From Photobacterium aphoticum (GTDB taxonomy: Bacteria; Pseudomonadota; Gammaproteobacteria; Enterobacterales; Vibrionaceae), in assembly GCF_001029435.1 (NCBI RefSeq), contig NZ_LDOV01000010.1, positions 1 to 64,000 of the forward strand: a stretch of 64,000 nucleotides of DNA, read 5' to 3'. The translations under genes and the position numbers were made by a program. Of the stretch, positions 63,742 to 64,000 are shown one piece after another (position 1 is the first letter of the stretch; the number at the start of each line of letters is the position of its first letter). Under the pieces are notes generated by a model. The model did not search any database. It saw only the letters and a program-made list of their open reading frames with translations, and was not told the origin of the DNA.

Positions 63742-64000
63742 CTAATCTTCCCGACATGACAATACAAAGTTATTGATTTGGAAAAGGTGTGGGCCACGGA
63801 AAATGAGATGGCATTCATCATCCAAAGCATAGGCCGTCTGCTGGTGGACTTTGACCGGCATATCTTGATTAATGAGAAGGTATTTGTTGTTACCGATTGG
63901 GCTAAATGGATACTGCCTGTCGAAACTGACCGTCTCGAGATCCGGTTGAGTGACATCAACGTAAGTCACATGATGATTCAGTTGGTTACTAAGCTGGCAT
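63742..64000 (-). CDS. 3' part of an unrecognised gene running off the window
   Basis: The frame is open from the right edge (CQLSNQLNHHVTYVDV...) to a stop at 63742, so at least 85 C-terminal residues are seen and the N terminus lies outside. The segment is beta-rich (FSPIGNNKYLLINQD, DDECHLIFRGPHLFQINNFVLS) and has no motif that I can name. It may be complete from an internal GTG at 63969, but the upstream open frame argues for a longer protein. Confidence 0.55.
   Translation of the reverse strand, partial: CQLSNQLNHHVTYVDVTQPDLETVSFDRQYPFSPIGNNKYLLINQDMPVKVHQQTAYALDDECHLIFRGPHLFQINNFVLSCRED

Overview
The window reads as the chromosome of a Vibrionaceae-type gammaproteobacterium (Salinivibrio, Grimontia, Photobacterium or Vibrio; the genus cannot be fixed from sequence alone). 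The main reasons are the complete Vibrio-style heme-uptake locus (tonB1-exbB1-exbD1-hutBCD divergent from hutWXZ, with hutA beside it), the chromosomal qnr-type pentapeptide gene, CheV, a secreted GH18 chitinase with paired chitin-binding modules, the divergent maoP/hdfR pair and several small Vibrionaceae-style proteins. There are no rRNA or tRNA genes, transposases, phage genes or CRISPR arrays. Genes are dense on both strands and usually end in clear rho-independent hairpins.

Layout. 1-9.6 kb: housekeeping and metabolism (tag, a CDF metal exporter, a lipoprotein, a solitary astB, yaiL, an HSL-type esterase overlapping its LysR regulator, and an SDR reductase). 9.9-14.7 kb: qnr, a possibly frameshifted outer-membrane protein, a LysR/NTF2-like pair, and glutathione-dependent formaldehyde dehydrogenase. 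15-26.2 kb: heme acquisition. HutA imports heme using TonB/ExbB/ExbD energy, HutBCD moves it across the inner membrane, and HutW/X/Z handle it in the cytoplasm. A Fur-like site lies between the two divergent arms and an AraC regulator follows hutA. 26.2-29.8 kb: small conserved genes, arfB and aspartoacylase. 29.8-34.7 kb: a four-gene operon (glutamine-synthetase-like ligase, aldehyde dehydrogenase, iron alcohol dehydrogenase, glutamine-amidotransferase-like hydrolase) that looks like gamma-glutamylation-dependent catabolism of an amine or amino alcohol. 35-39.4 kb: alkD, small proteins and a RecQ paralogue.

39.7-64 kb: signalling and surface functions. These are an MCP, a lipoprotein cytochrome c, a BvgS/EvgS-type hybrid kinase, a DUF218 protein, a periplasmic binding protein divergent from a second hybrid kinase, CheV and the chitinase. 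Between them (46.9-51.5 kb) is an overlapping gene pair, an ATP-grasp ligase plus an N-formylglutamate-amidohydrolase-like/DUF1704 (MATCAP-type) peptidase fusion, followed upstream by maoP and hdfR. I regard that pair as the best candidate for an undescribed system: ligase and carboxypeptidase families that, in eukaryotes, add and remove a C-terminal tyrosine. Other items for follow-up are a 17-copy CCTGT microsatellite just upstream of a possible promoter, an 11-bp-periodic direct-repeat array upstream of the glutamylation operon, a Cys/His-rich tail on ExbB, and several long perfect palindromes in promoter regions.
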